Positions 37,732-51,364 are shown, numbered from the stretch's first letter. The stretch is 64,000 nucleotides of DNA from Daedaleopsis sinensis (GCA_033807695.1 CM066301.1:558001-622000), one strand, 5' to 3'. Notes: generated from the sequence alone by a model not told the origin. Numbers and translations are program-made.

Positions 37732-38246
37732 GGTGTTGCAGGCGGTCGTACACGGAATGTGTAGCGAACGTATGCACCACTACGACAGCGTTCAGTCTTC
37801 GGCATGCATTGGCCGATATGACAGAAGCTCGCCAAGTACACGTCGTGAATACGCTCTTGGCGCGGTGTTTGCAGCCTCGCACCTCGTTATTTGCTGGCGC
37901 ATACTGGCGTGTGTTGTGGGTGTGGGTGTGATTGTGTGCCCGACGGGATGACAATAGGCGGGGAACAGAAACAATTGCCGGGGGACGGCTGGGGACCCGG
38001 GCGCGACTGTGCTGGAAAAGGCAGCGACCGCTCCGCCGCTCCACCGAGCAACCACCGAGTGATGGTAGACAACCTGGCTGGCGCTTGAGTCGTTCTTTTC
38101 TTTACCCTCTCATCACTCCCGCTTCCTCGCCCTCTCCCCCCTCCCTCTCTCCGCTGTGCATCTCGCACCAGTCATTCTTTACTCCCCCACAGTCTCTATC
38201 GACTCGGTTGAAGCTCCTCACTCTTTTCCTCGACTCGCAGGCCATC

Positions 38247-39026
38247 ATGTACGCATTCAGGACCCTCCTCGCTCTCCTTGCCGTCTCCCTCGTTTCCGTC
38301 TCCGCTGCCCCCTTCCACGACCACCACAAGCGGACATGCAGGTCCCGTACCTCTGTCGCCGTGGACCCCACCACCACCGCCACCACCACCACCGTCGCTG
38401 AGCACTCTAGCACGGTCTCCGTGGTCCCCACCACCGGCAGCAAGCCTGAAACGACCTCTCCCGTTCCCGAGAGGCCGGCAAAGACGACCACGTCCTCTCA
38501 TGAGTCGACCAGCACCCCCGAGGCGACCTCCACCCACAAGCCTTCTACCACCTCCTCTAGCAAGCCTTCTACCACCTCCTCTAGCAAGCCCGCTGCGACT
38601 TCCACCAGCAGCTCGTCCAGCAGCCTGCTCAAGAAGCTCTTCCCCGTCTCCTCCATCAAGACCTGGACCACCTCCAAGTCTGCTGACGACGCGCTCCCGC
38701 TCAGCGACAGCACTTTTGGGGTCACCAAGCTCATCTCCGACCTCTCGCACAACTACGTCACCGCTCCCGATGGCAAGCTCTCCATGCAGGCGCACTACCC
38801 GGAGGGCTCGTACACGTACACCCACAGCCCCAAGGGCGGTCTCTCCTTCTACGCCACCGGCCCGGACAACTTCAACCTTCAGGGCGCCAAGGAGGCGACG
38901 CTCTCGTACTCGGTCTACTTTGAAGAGGACTTCGACTTCAACAAGGGCGGCAAGCTCCCTGGTCTCTGTGAGTGGTTGTCTTGCCACCGTCCGTTCCATG
39001 CCTTGTGTCGTCCTGGTGACTGGTGA
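38247..39026 (+). pseudogene. PL14-like lyase, array copy 3, truncated
   Basis: It has the same structure as copy 2: exon 1 is complete with two KPSTTSSS repeats, exon 2 is missing, and the unspliced stop is at 39026. A GGCAG/GTGAGT site about 50 bp downstream of the break is shared by copies 2-4. Confidence 0.75.
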
Positions 39027-39603
39027 CTGCGGTCGGGCAATGCGGTTCGGCGCGACGTTCTCTGTCCGGCAGGTGAGTCCGAGTGGTCGCGGATCAGCGT
39101 GTCCGCCGGAGCCGTGCGCTGATGGCCGTGATGGCGACGAGTTGCCCACCAGAGAAATAAAGCGGGAGATAGGGTGTTTTCGAGGTCATATAGGTGTCGA
39201 GGGTGTTCTCGAGGTCATATAGGTGTCGAGGGTGGGGGGCGGGTATGGTGGGGGTGGGAGGCGGATATGGTGGGGGGGGCGGGGACTCGGACTCTGTGTA
39301 CATAGAAGAAATATATTTCGTTGGCTACATACATCGAGTGCGACGCGGGACAGCGAGGGGAGAGAGAGACTTGGAGGGGACTCGGAGGGGGCAGAAGACG
39401 GCTCAGAGAGAGAGCCTCGGACTCGGACTCGGAGTAGACAGCTCAGGAGAGGGAGTAGACGGTGCAGGGAGCCAGAACAAGTCAGAGCAAGCAGAAATCG
39501 CGATTCAGAGTGCAGAGATACGGATACACTCTATTCCACCCGCGGAAACCACACGGCGCGCGTGAATAACCTCCCGGCGGTCAGTAGACTCTCCGGCGCC
39601 TGC

Positions 39604-41679
39604 ATGCCCATTTCCGGACTCGCAGCGTCTCGCACCGCTCCTGCGCCTTCCTTCCGCCCACCACCACCTCTGCCGCCTCCCGCTCGTCCGCCGTCTCTCC
39701 GGTCTCCAGTTTGCTGGCTGCCGCTCTGCCCCCGCCGTCGAAACTTGGACTAGGCGGCCTGGACTCGACTCGGGCCACGTCGCGCGCGTCGGAATGGACT
39801 GGGACGGACTTACGAGACAAAGTGCGCTCTGACGGCGGTCGACGACGGTAAGTGGCTTCGAATTCTCACCTCGCGTCGACCCCGTCCCCACCTCGCGTTG
39901 ACATCATCCCGACTCCCGCCCGCCGACCCCGGAAGAACCCAGCTTGGATAAGGTCCAGCGCGACCGCATGCGGCCCCAACGGTTCGCCGTGAACCGGTCG
40001 CGGAGGGTGTTCACCGACGGCAGCTCGTTCTCGTCTACGCGCGCCCTCTGCACGTCTTGCGACCGTCCCTCACTCATCCGGAACGACGAAATACACGCAC
40101 CTGTAGCCCCAGTCCGGTCTCGCCCACCACCGCGCCCGAGCGTTTGACGCGTGACGTCACTGATCGTCCTCGACGCGTTCCTCCGACTTCCTGTCCACGA
40201 GGAGACGTCAGTCTCGTCAACGACGCATCTACATGCGCAAGGTACGTACTGACGTTCGATACTGCGCCTCGGTAGACCGCTCCCGCCGCCGCCGTACGCA
40301 AACGGGTGGTGGAGGAGTCCACTAAGTGCGTATGGCGGCGGCGGCGGCGGCGCTGTGTCGTCCACTGACGGACGGTGACGATCGCGCAGGTGTGCCACCT
40401 CGCGTCGCCGCCGTCGACACCGCCGAGTCCCCGTCCGCCCGACCGCCCGCGTCGCTCTCGACGCCCTCCTCAACTCTCGCGTCTCCGTTCACAACCGCAC
40501 CTGCCCCAGAACGACACACGACGCGCACCTCGTCCCCGCCGACCGCACTCCTCGATCGGATCCCGCCCGTCGACTTCCTGCTACGAATCGAAGACGGTCT
40601 TGCCCGCCCAGCCATCCTCACGCGTCGCCCACGAGCACGCGGCGGACGACCGCGAGCAGCTACACGCCGACAAGCGTACGACCAGGTGGGTCGCCTACTC
40701 GAAGCACCTCGTCCGACTCGACTTCCTCTGTCAAGGTACGTACCGCTCGCGACTCGATTTCCCCGTGACGGTCTACAGCGCTGAGGTACGTGATGGCATT
40801 CGCGACTCTCGGCTGCCGCGGGATCGTCGGTGGACGGCGAGCCGTCGTGCCGGCGCACATCAAGTCCGGCGCCGTAGGCGAACCTGACGTCGCTCGCGCT
40901 GTCTTGCCTCGAGCTCTGACGAACGTCCTGCAGGCCGTCGCCGTGAGCTCTCGGAAGACGTCTGGGGCACGAGTGCGTAGATCATGCCGGCTTCCGCCGC
41001 TCCGGGACACGCTGTTTGTGCGCATGCACGCCGTCCGAACAGTCGTGCACCTCACCCGCCACACAGGTGACTTTAGCAGCCATATCCATCCCCCCGGGAC
41101 TCGACGCCGAGTGCTCGCAGCGAGGGGTGCCTCGACCGGACGGCAGGACGCGTAACGCGCGTCGAGGTCGCGTCCAGACGTCCTGCGACGTCCTCAACGC
41201 TACTCTGCGAGAACGGCGTGAGTCAGTACGTACAGGTGCGTGTACGAACATCCCACTCACGACTGTGTAGAGCTCGCCGTCTCTCGCCGCTCTGGGACGC
41301 GCCGTCTGCGTGTCCCCGCCGTCAGCGCCGTGCTGGGAGCTCGTCTGAACGCGCCGTCAGCGACGAGTGCTCCCGTGAGGCCAAGATCGAGGCACCTACT
41401 ACGAGAGTCACAGTGCGGTATGGGAGCTTGTCGGCGGGGACGACAGGGCGGGTGGATGTGTCCAGGGGGCTCCGGGACGGTGACATCTGCTGTGTTGCGG
41501 GGGAGGCATGTTGACGGCGCGGCCGGTGGATGGTGGTCAGCGGACGCACAACCGGGGCTGTCACGTCGCGTCGTGTCGTGTTCGCCGAGGTGGAGATCGA
41601 AGGACACGATGTGCTGAAGATGGAGGACGACGGGGAGATGGGTGTCGACGTTCCGGTCGAGATGTGTAGCGGAGAGTAG
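39604..41679 (+). other. locus X, unit 3 copy (disrupted)
   Basis: Relative to unit 1, two extra bases in the first exon shift the MPISGLAASRTAP frame to an early stop. About 330 bp containing one internal module is deleted near 40,970. The acidic 3' frame is intact. Confidence 0.35.
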
Positions 41680-43382
41680 GAAGAGAGGGTGTAGTACATA
41701 GACAAAAGCAATGCATCCCGCTGCCGTGTGATGGTTGTAACACGTCTAGGCCCGACTCGTTCCCAGTCTTCCGATGGCCGAGAATTCTGCAAATAATTTG
41801 GCCAAGTATGGAGGCGCTGTTCGGACGCGCTCATGAAGGGGTCATCCGTGCCGCTGAACTTTCCCACCACGGCAGAACATTTGAACGTCCCCCTCGGCGA
41901 ATCGTCCCGCACCCTCGCCTCTATCCTCCAGCTCACTGTAGGTGTGCTACTCCAGCTTTCGTGGATAAACTCAAGCAGGAGGTGCGCGCAGAGACCACTA
42001 GTAGTATTCATGCAGTGTACAACTTGAACCCTACAATTCCGGACTGTCAGAATAATTATTATTCCTCCGAGCATGTCAGCCGAGCACGATCCGAGTCCCT
42101 GAGCCGTCCGAAACTCCGGGTCTCCGAGAACTCTGCTAGATGACGTGATCCACTCCCCACAGTCTTCTCGGAGAGTTCCCCATCCTGAGATGCTGTCCTA
42201 CAGCAATCGAGCACATTGAGCTCGAGACTCAGGCTTGTGCCATGCAGCAACTTTCATGCTCACTGTACAGTGAGTACTGGATAATAACGAGCACAACAGC
42301 GGACAGCCTTCGAGCTTTCGGGAGCACATAATTTTAGCACGCTCTCACGGAACTACGTGGGCATGGAAGCTCCGAAATTTTATCTGTTTCATGCCGCTGG
42401 AGAAGTACCTACGTAACCACTCAGAACCTTCCTATGTCTGGAGTCATTGGAGCTACTCCCAGGCTCTAGCTCACTGTATGATGCTGCAGGGCACAGACAG
42501 CAGTGAGCACTGAGACAACAATGTGAACATAGTAGGCCAGGAAGGTAGCACACCGGGTTGAGAATAATTGTGGCGTGGCCGGGAATGCCGAGTCTAGAGC
42601 TCGACGGAGTCGCCGCCCATTAGGCGGAGAGCACACCCTGTTCGCGTCGGTGCCTGGAGGATATTCTGGGCGCGGAGTGACGTCGATGCGCGCACGGAGC
42701 GGCGAACTCGAATATTATTGCAAGCGACCGGAGGATTCCGCGAGGCTCGCCGCCGTGCCGGTCCATGATCAAAGCTCAGCAACACCGGCCAGAGCAGTCC
42801 CGTTGACCTGAAGAGTTTCTGCTGCATTATGCAGAGAGACTGTATATATCATTGATGTCTGCAGTGGCCAGAATATGTCTTCGGAGTGACTTGGAAGTGT
42901 ACTAAGTATTATACTTCTGAAGAGCTTGAAGCTCGAGTACAAGTGTACATGTACTATGGCAGTGGACAGAGTATAACTTGCGAGATATTCAGCATCCCAT
43001 TGCAGGTGCAAGGGCAGTCAAGCCGTACGCACGGACATTGATGAAGCGGAACGGCGGGAACGGCGGAGGTGGCAGGCAGCGCCAGGCGCGGGAAGAGCGC
43101 TAGTCAATGCCCAAATGCGGACGGCCATATTCACCGCCGGGCGTTTGCCGTCTTCCTCCTCCGCCGATCTGCGACATAAAACATTTTGCAGTCTACTCAG
43201 TGCGAAGGATCCCGGGACATCAACACATCTATTCAATCAGGCTGCAAGCTGGCAACCTGATACCACGAGATTTTGACTGTTCTATGTGCAAGTCTGGTAT
43301 TGTGGTGTTTTATACTCGAAAAATCGAGATTGCTGATCTATTTGTGATTATTACAGACTCATGAGCACTATCTGACCGCGGT

Positions 43383-45068
43383 ATGGCTCATGAGGAGCCT
43401 CCGCATATAGAGAGCATGAATCACATCTTTTCTCCGGGCCCGCGGCTTCCGAAACGAACAGAAACCCTGCAAACGGCGTTTTCGATGCAGCGCCCTCTCC
43501 TCGAGCCTCCTCCCGCCCAAATTACGACGGCGTCGCGGCGAGAAGTGCATCAGATCGTAGCCGAGCGCCCACGCCACAAGCGAAGACAGCTAAGAAGCTT
43601 CCAGACTCCTGCCTGCTCGGAACCTGCGTCCTTTCCGTACACACGCGCAGGGTCTCCCCCTTCCAGTCTCCTCATCCCCCGTGTCGAGTTCTGGTTGGTC
43701 CCGCGCCCGGCACCCACGGAGGATGCGTGAGAAGTGCGTGCTCTCACTTCCACACGGTCCGGTCCAGTGACCGTGGGGGCTGCGCACGGACCACGCTCTA
43801 GAGGTACAAGTACCTCCGCATTCTCGTCGAGTCTACCCAGTGCTCTCTTCCCTCCCCCTCGAGCACGCCCTCCCCTCTCCTCCCTCCTTTTCCCTCACAT
43901 CTACTCATCGTGCACTAGATGCTCTCGTCTCGTCCTGTACACCATACCTCTGCCTCGCTGCCGACACTGTCTTCACTTCGCCGGCAACACTGCGATTCCG
44001 GGCCTGCCGCGCATCCCGCCCGTCCGATCTCACTTGCTCCGCATACCATTCGGATTTGGATCGACGACCGACCTCGGCCGACGCTTGACCCGGTTCCGAC
44101 TCGATCTCCGACATCGTGCCCCCACTGGTACAATGCATATAGGTGAGCCGATGCGATCACTGCTTTGTAGCAGATTGTGTTCCGACGCTGACATGGCATC
44201 TATGTTTCCAGTTTCTCGCACACGCGTACAAGGGATTCATACCCGTGTATGTACTACTTATTCTTATAGCTGCATGACAATCGCTGATAGACTATTCGCT
44301 TGTAGGAGCCACTGGCACAGATTGCGGTCCCGCGCCGCGGCTCCAACTTGGCCTCGATCGACATACGATCTCGAGGTACGCACCTTTGGTTTGGATCTGC
44401 ACGGCTCTCTGATTGCTGACTACTATTTATCTTAGATATCCGCGACCGCGTCCTTGTAGTACACGCTCACGGCGTTCGCACGCGCCCGTTCAGTTACAGC
44501 ACCGCCAGTGCGAACTCGAATGCAAGGTACGTCCGCCGGGCTGTTCCGGTCCTGTCCAGTTGAACCATGCTGACCGGAGGCTCCGTCTCACACAGATGCT
44601 CGCGTGCCTGCAACGCACACGAGTCACAGCTACGGGGTGCGTATAGTAGTAGGTAAGTCCGGCGGTCTAAGCTCGCTGCACCGTAATCAGCCTCCGGCTC
44701 TTACTGACATCCGACTCATCTGCAGGTCCGACTCATTGCGACGTCTTTCTTGACGCGGGCAGGTACGTACATAGTAGTCCGTCTCGGTGCGCGTAGTGCT
44801 GACTTGGTCCGCTTCTTGCAGGCCGGCACCACTCGATCGCGAGACTCGGCCCCGCACTCAGCTGGACGGCGCGTCCGAGTCGACGGCCTCTGCTGCGCCA
44901 GTGACCAAGTCCAAGTGCGCACGCGCAAACGATATGGACAAAGCACACGGCCGGCTCGGGGACTCGCGTACGTGCTGTCTCCTCCCATGTCCGTCCACAT
45001 CCGCTGACGACTGCACGCTTGCTCGTCTAGGTTCGACACTCCCGCCGTTCGACACTCCTGTCCGCTAG
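43383..45068 (+). CDS. gene Y: nine-exon gene of unknown function (380 aa), intact copy
   Basis: Exons 43383-43726, 43802-44142, 44212-44246, 44306-44375, 44436-44526, 44596-44636, 44726-44762, 44822-44967 and 45031-45068 form one open frame of 381 codons including the TAG. Introns are 59-89 bp with GT/AG ends, and most carry CTGAC or CTGAT shortly before the acceptor, as fungal spliceosomal introns do. The frame could be kept only by one combination of exon phases. The protein is basic, rich in Arg, Ser and Pro, starts MAHEEPPHIESMNHIFSPGP, contains IRDRVLVVHAHGVRTRP and ends STLPPFDTPVR. I find no signal peptide, catalytic motif or known domain. Copies in units 1, 2 and 4 are each broken differently. 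It could also be a spliced noncoding transcript. Confidence 0.45.
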
Positions 45069-46669
45069 CCCGAATCGACTCGCGCCGACCGATCCGTCCC
45101 AGACGACTCAGACTCGCGGGGTGTGCGTGGTCCCAGGCCCTCGCTCGAGCCAGACTCGCCCGCATCCCTGGCCCATCTGAGTCGATCCCCGCTCGGCACA
45201 CGGCACGAGGTAAGCACCCCCGCCTCGTCTCCGAGTCCTGCCCATCCCGACGCACGCTGACACACCCCTCTCGGACGACGTATCCCCAGCCGCACACGAC
45301 TCGCGCTCGTATCCCCAGCCGCACACGACTCGCGCTCGAACACTCGCTGCGCCGTGCGTCCGTGACACGCCGGTCCCGCGCCCCCGCTGACCCAGTAGAC
45401 ACGGCTCCCACCGAGCAGGCGGCCCGACCATCTCGCACGCGTCCGGGGAGCCAGACCGGCGGCGGACTCTCACTGGACCACGACACTCGGTCCTCGGGAG
45501 CGCGACTCGCTCCGCGTCCGTCCGATTCAGAGTCTTCTGCGCGCGCCGTACGCGTGCTGCGACCCGGAGTCCGTACCGTCGCCACTCGTGGAGGGGATGG
45601 GAACGCCGCCGAGAGCCGGCGCAGAGCTGTATTGAGCCGGACGTAGAGCAGTATTACACTCGTAGATACAGTAGTACTAGTATTAGACTTACGGTACCGC
45701 GCCCGCTGACCCGTCGATCCTCTTCCCCAGCAGCTCCCTCTACAGACGGCCCGCCCGTCCGTCTCACCGAGCACGGCCGTCTGGCACCGTGCACGCCGCT
45801 CCCGGGGACCACCTTGGAGATCCGAACGTCCGCGACGCCGCGGCACCCGAGCACGGCCTGGTGCGTGCTTGCAGTCGTCGCCGCTCGCAGCGGGGAGTCG
45901 GAGGGACGTCGCCGAGCTCTCCCAGGCCCGCTGGGACAGCGCACGAGCGTTGGCGGGGGCCCCTTCGCAGCGTCCGGTTCCGACTTCTCGCACCGCCCCG
46001 CGAACGGCGGCGGCGTGCCCTCGACGAGATGCGGGCGTCGGCCGCTCGCGGACGGCGCGGCAGACCTGTCCCGCACGTACCGAAGGCTGGAGACATGTAT
46101 TGCGTGAGTGGTGTGCGGAATACAGCGGTTTTGCGCGAAAGTGCGGACCTTTTTGACTCCGGCGTGACCAATTCTTGCCCGGACTTCACGAGTCCGGCCG
46201 TCCCATGTAGATAGAGTGAGCCTGAGACACCCGAGGGGGTCTGCGCGGCGGGGCGCGCCGTCGTTCGCGAGATCGGCCTGGGCGTTTCCGTGCCGCCCTG
46301 CCCGCGTCCGCGCGAACGTCGTGCGCCGCGTGTTCTACGGCCCGGAGGGCTTCGGGAGCGCGTGCACAACGTTCGTGTGCGGCGTCCTTGCCGAAGCTAG
46401 CTGCTCGCGCCGCGCGAGACGGGCGGATTCTTGAGTTTCGTTTGACCGGTATTGGCGGTGCCCATGGAGCCCATTTTGAGACGTCGTCTGCCGGGCCTGC
46501 GAGTGCGTCGTGCATGGCGGGCATAGTTTGTGTATGCATTGTATATAGATTGCGCGGTGCGGCGCGGCGCGGTTCGGACGGGAGAGCGTGCGCACCTAGG
46601 TGCCCATGAAATCGCTATGAACGCGATTTTTGCGACCTCGTCGGATCCGGGCGAGAGCGTGCGCGTTCG

Positions 46670-46918
46670 ATGCGGAACGTTCAACGCGTGCTAGAGATAC
46701 GTGTTAGCATGCACACGGACGAGAAACGAGGGAGATATGCCGGTTTTCGTGACGTACTGTGCGAAGACCGGGGTACTGTCTTCAAGTACGAGGGCGGGCG
46801 AGGTCGGCGCACGTCGTCCGGGCGTCGTCTGAGGTCGTACTGGATGGGGCATTCGAGTTCCAGTGAGATAGGAGAGAACTGGGGAGGGGAGAGTCGGAGG
46901 GGGAGGGAACGGCCATGA
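46670..46918 (+). other. 82-codon open frame, unit 3
   Basis: This is the single copy of the MRNV...GFRDVLC frame; the upstream duplicate seen in units 1 and 2 is absent. Confidence 0.28.
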
Positions 46919-47212
46919 AATCGACGGGTTTGAGTGAGTTGGGGAGTGCGGACTCGCAGGCTTTGAACGCAGGTTGCGGGAGTGCGGGCGAGCGAGTGAG
47001 AGGCGAGCATGGGCCGCGGGTGGACGGCGAGCGGATGCGCAGGAGGGAAGCGAGTAGGTGCTGAGGCGGACGGTCGAGGGCTAGCGGGTGCACACGGATT
47101 TGGGGGATTGGACGAGAAACGGGTGCGCGCGGAGTTGGCCCAGGACGAGCGGCGAGTGGGGACAGTCGAGGACTTTTGAGAGCGACGTGAGAGCGACGCG
47201 GGCGGATGAGCC

Positions 47213-47229
47213 GGGATCCTCGAGTCGCT
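47213..47229 (+). repeat. 17-bp minisatellite, single copy
   Basis: One copy at the junction of units 3 and 4, ending in T instead of A (GTCGCT). Confidence 0.9.
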
Positions 47230-47575
47230 GGTGTTGCAGGCGGTCGCACTCTGGCGTGTTTTCTGGGTGTGCGTCAATTGTGGGTGGTGGTTGTGTGCCC
47301 GACCGGATGACAATAGGCGGCTGGGGAAAGCTGGAACAGGCAGCGACCGGCTATGATGCTCCACTGAGTGACAGCGTTTGCCGGTGATGGTAGACAACCT
47401 GGCTGGCGCCTTCGCGTCCTTTTCTTTACCCTCTCATCACTCCCGCTTCCTCGCCCTCTCCCCCTCCCCCTCCCTCTCTCCGCTGTGCATCTCGCACCAG
47501 TCATTCTTTACTCCCCCACAGTCTCTATCGACTCGGTTGAAGCTCCTCACTCTTTTCCTCGACTCGCAGGCCATC

Positions 47576-48331
47576 ATGTACGCATTCAGGACCCTCCTCG
47601 CTCTCCTTGCCGTCTCCCTCGTTTCCGTCTCCGCTGCCCCCTTCCACGACCACCACAAGCGGACATGCAGGTCCCGTACCTCTGTCGCCGTGGACCCCAC
47701 CACCACCGCCACCACCACCACCGTCGCTGAGCACTCTAGCACGGTCTCCGTGGTCCCCACCACCGGCAGCAAGCCTGAAACGACCTCTCCCGTTCCCGAG
47801 AGGCCGGCAAAGACGACCACGTCCTCTCATGAGTCGACCAGCACCCCCGAGGCGACCTCCACCCACAAGCCTTCTACCACCTCCTCTAGCAAGCCCGCTG
47901 CGACTTCCACCAGCAGCTCGTCCAGCAGCCTGCTCAAGAAGCTCTTCCCCGTCTCCTCCATCAAGACCTGGACCACCTCCAAGTCCGCTGACGACGCGCT
48001 CCCGCTCAGCGACAGCACTTTTGGGGTCACCAAGCTCATCTCCGACCTCTCGCACAACTACGTCACCGCTCCCGATGGCAAGCTCTCCATGCAGGCGCAC
48101 TACCCGGAGGGCTCGTACACGTACACCCACAGCCCCAAGGGCGGTCTCTCCTTCTACGCCACCGGCCCGGACAACTTCAACCTTCAGGGCGCCAAGGAGG
48201 CGACGCTCTCGTACTCGGTCTACTTTGAAGAGGACTTCGACTTCAACAAGGGCGGCAAGCTCCCTGGTCTCTGTGAGTGGTTGTCTTGCCACCGTCCGTT
48301 CCATGCCTTGTGTCGTCCTGGTGACTGGTGA
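47576..48331 (+). pseudogene. PL14-like lyase, array copy 4, truncated
   Basis: Exon 1 is complete but has only one KPSTTSSS repeat. Exon 2 is missing as in copies 2 and 3, and the unspliced stop is at 48331. The signal peptide and Kex2-like site are unchanged, so a secreted but inactive fragment is the expected product if it is expressed. Confidence 0.75.
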
Positions 48332-48481
48332 CTGCGGTCGGGCAATGCGGTTCGGCGCGACGTTCTCTGTCCGGCAGGTGACTCCGAGTGGTCGCGGATC
48401 AGCGTGTCCGCCGGAGCCGTGCGCTGATGGCCGTGATGGCGACGAGTTGCCCACCAGAGAAATAAAGCGGGAGATAGGGTG

Positions 48482-48568
48482 TTTTCGAGGTCATATAGGT
48501 GTCGAGGGTGTTTTCGAGGTCATATAGGTGTCGAGGGTGTTTTCGAGGTCATATAGGTGTCGAGGGTG
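48482..48568 (+). repeat. 29-bp tandem repeat, 3 copies
   Basis: Three consecutive, identical copies of the 29-bp word also found downstream of the other lyase copies. Confidence 0.92.
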
Positions 48569-48936
48569 GGGGGCGGATATGGTGGGGGTGGGAGGCGGAT
48601 ATGGTGGGGGGGCGGGGACTCGGACTCTGTGTACATAGAAGAAATATATTTCGTTGGCTACATACATCGAGTGCGACGCGGGACAGCGAGGGGAGAGAGA
48701 GACTTGGAGGGGACTCGGAGGGGGCAGAAGACGGCTCAGAGAGAGAGCCTCGGACTCGGACTCGGAGTAGACAGCTCAGGAGAGGGAGTAGACGGTGCAG
48801 GGAGCCAGAACAAGTCAGAGCAAGCAGAAATCGCGATTCAGAGTGCAGAGATACGGATACACTCTATTCCACCCGCGGAAACCACACGGCGCGCGTGAAT
48901 AACCTCCCGGCGGTCAGTAGACTCTCCGGCGCCTGC

Positions 48937-51364
48937 ATGCCCATTTCCGGACTCGCAGCGTCTCGCACCGCTCCTGCGCCTTCCTTCCGCCCACCACCAC
49001 CTCTGCCGCCTCCCGCTCGTCCGCCGTCTCTCCGGTCTCCAGTTTGCTGGCTGCCGCTCTGCCCCCGCCGTCGAAACTTGGACTAGGCGGCCTGGACTCG
49101 ACTCGGGCCACGTCGCGCGCGTCGGAATGGACTGGGACGGACTTACGAGACAAAGTGCGCTCTGACGGCGGTCGACGACGGTAAGTGGCTTCGAATTCTC
49201 ACCTCGCGTCGACCCCGTCCCCACCTCGCGTTGACATCATCCCGACTCCCGCCCGCCGACCCCGGAAGAACCCAGCTTGGATAAGGTCCAGCGCGACCGC
49301 ATGCGGCCCCAACGGTTCGCCGTGAACCGGTCGCGGAGGGTGTTCACCGACGGCAGCTCGTTCTCGTCTACGCGCGCCCTCTGCACGTCTTGCGACCGTC
49401 CCTCACTCATCCGGAACGACGAAATACACGCACCTGTAGCCCCAGTCCGGTCTCGCCCACCACCGCGCCCGAGCGTTTGACGCGTGACGTCACTGATCGT
49501 CCTCGACGCGTTCCTCCGACTTCCTGTCCACGAGGAGACGTCAGTCTCGTCAACGACGCATCTACATGCGCAAGGTACGTACTGACGTTCGATACTGCGC
49601 CTCGGTAGACCGCTCCCGCCGCCGCCGTACGCAAACGGGTGGTGGAGGAGTCCACTAAGTGCGTATGGCGGCGGCGGCGGCGGCGCTGTGTCGTCCACTG
49701 ACGGACGGTGACGATCGCGCAGGTGAGCCACCTCGCGTCGCCGCCGTCGACACCGCCGAGTCCCCGTCCGCCCGACCGCCGCATCGCTCTCGACGCCCTC
49801 CGCAACTCTCGCGTCTCCGTTCACAACCGCACCTGCCCCAGAACGACACACGACGCGCACATCCGAGTCGTCCCCGCCGGCCACACTCCTCGATCAGATC
49901 CCGCCCGTCGACTTCCTGCTACGAATCGAAGACGGTCTTGCCCGCCCAGCCATCCTCACGCGTCGCCCACGAGCACGCGGCGGACGACCGCGAGCAGCTA
50001 CACGCCGACAAGCGTACGACCAGGTGAGTCGCCTCGGAACTCGAAGCACCTCGTCCGACTCGACCTCCGCTGTCAAGGTACGTACCGCTCGCGACTCGAT
50101 TTCCCCGTGACGGTCTACAGCGCTGAGGTACGTCCTCCGATGCCATTCGCGACTCTCGGCTGCCGCGGGATGGTCGGTGCACGGCGAGCCGTCGTGCCGG
50201 CGCACATCAAGTCCGGCGCCGTAGGCGAACCTGACGTCGCTCGCGCTGTCTTGCCTCGAGCTCTGACGAACGTCCTGCAGGCCGTCGCCGTGAGCTCTCG
50301 GAAGACGTCTGGGGCACGTGGTACGCTCCTCCGACGCCAGCCAGGCAGCACGCTGTGCATGAACACGACAGCGGCGTCGCGCCTGTGTCACGGGCGCGGG
50401 ATACGGATCGGTGAGCGACGTAGTATGTGCGCGACTGAACACGATACGTACGTACCTCACCCGCCAGCAGATGGCTTTTGCAGCCGCATCCACCGCTCCC
50501 GGACTCGACACCGAGTGCTCGCAGCGAGGGGGTGCCTCGACCGGATGGCAGGATGCGTGACACGCGTCGAGGTCGCATCCAGACGTCCTCGACGCCAATC
50601 TGGGAGAACGGTGTCGGTCAGCACGTACAGGTGCGTGATCGGACATCCCACTCACGAGTGCGTAGATCATGCCGGCTTCCGCCGCTCCGGGACACGCTGT
50701 TTGTGCGCATGCACGCCGTCCGAACAGTCGTGCACCTCACCCGCCACACAGGTGACTTTAGCAGCCATATCCATCCCCCCGGGACTCGACGCCGAGTGCT
50801 CGCAGCGAGGGGTGCCTCGACCGGACGGCAGGACGCGTAACACGCGTCGAGGTCGCGTCCAGACGTCCTGCGACGTCCTCAACGCTACTCTGCGAGAACG
50901 GCGTGAGTCAGTACGTACAGGTGCGTGTACGAACATCCCACTCATGACTGTGTAGAGCTCGCCGTCTCTCGCCGCTCTGGGACGCGCCGTCTGCGTGTCC
51001 CCGCCGTCAGCGCCGTGCTGGGAGCTCGTCTGAACGCGCCGTCAGCGACGAGTGCTCCCGTGAGGCCAAGATCGAGGCACCTATCACGAGAGTCACAGTG
51101 CGGTATGGGAGCTTGTCGGCGGGGACGACAAGGTCGGTGGATGTGTCCAGGGGGCTCCGGGACTGTGACATCTGCTGTGTCGCGGGGGAGGCATGTTGAC
51201 GGCGCGGCCGGTGGACGGTGGTCAGCGGACGCACAACCGGGGCTGTCACGTCGCGTCGTGTCGTGTTCGCCGAGGTGGAGATCGAAGGACACGATGTGCT
51301 GAAGATGGAGGACGACGGGGAGATGGGTGTCGACGTTCCGGTCGAGATGTGTAGCGGAGAGTAG
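48937..51364 (+). other. locus X, unit 4 copy (disrupted)
   Basis: It has the same 2-nt insertion in the first exon as unit 3, but both internal modules are present as in unit 1. No function is recognised. Confidence 0.3.

Larger units (their letters stand above)
37732..47229 (+). repeat. array unit 3
   Basis: About 9.5 kb. It holds a truncated lyase (38247-39026), locus X with a 2-nt insertion near 39,646 and one module deleted (39604-41679), a block with no recognised gene (41680-43382), the only fully open gene Y (43383-45068), GC-rich frames to about 46214, one 82-codon frame (46670-46918) and a single minisatellite copy (47213-47229). A 29-bp duplication sits near 45,276-45,335. Confidence 0.88.

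Noticed and set aside
44716..45993. 425-codon minus-strand frame in unit 3
   Set aside because: Not conserved in length in the other units and lies opposite the gene Y splice sites; judged a GC artefact.
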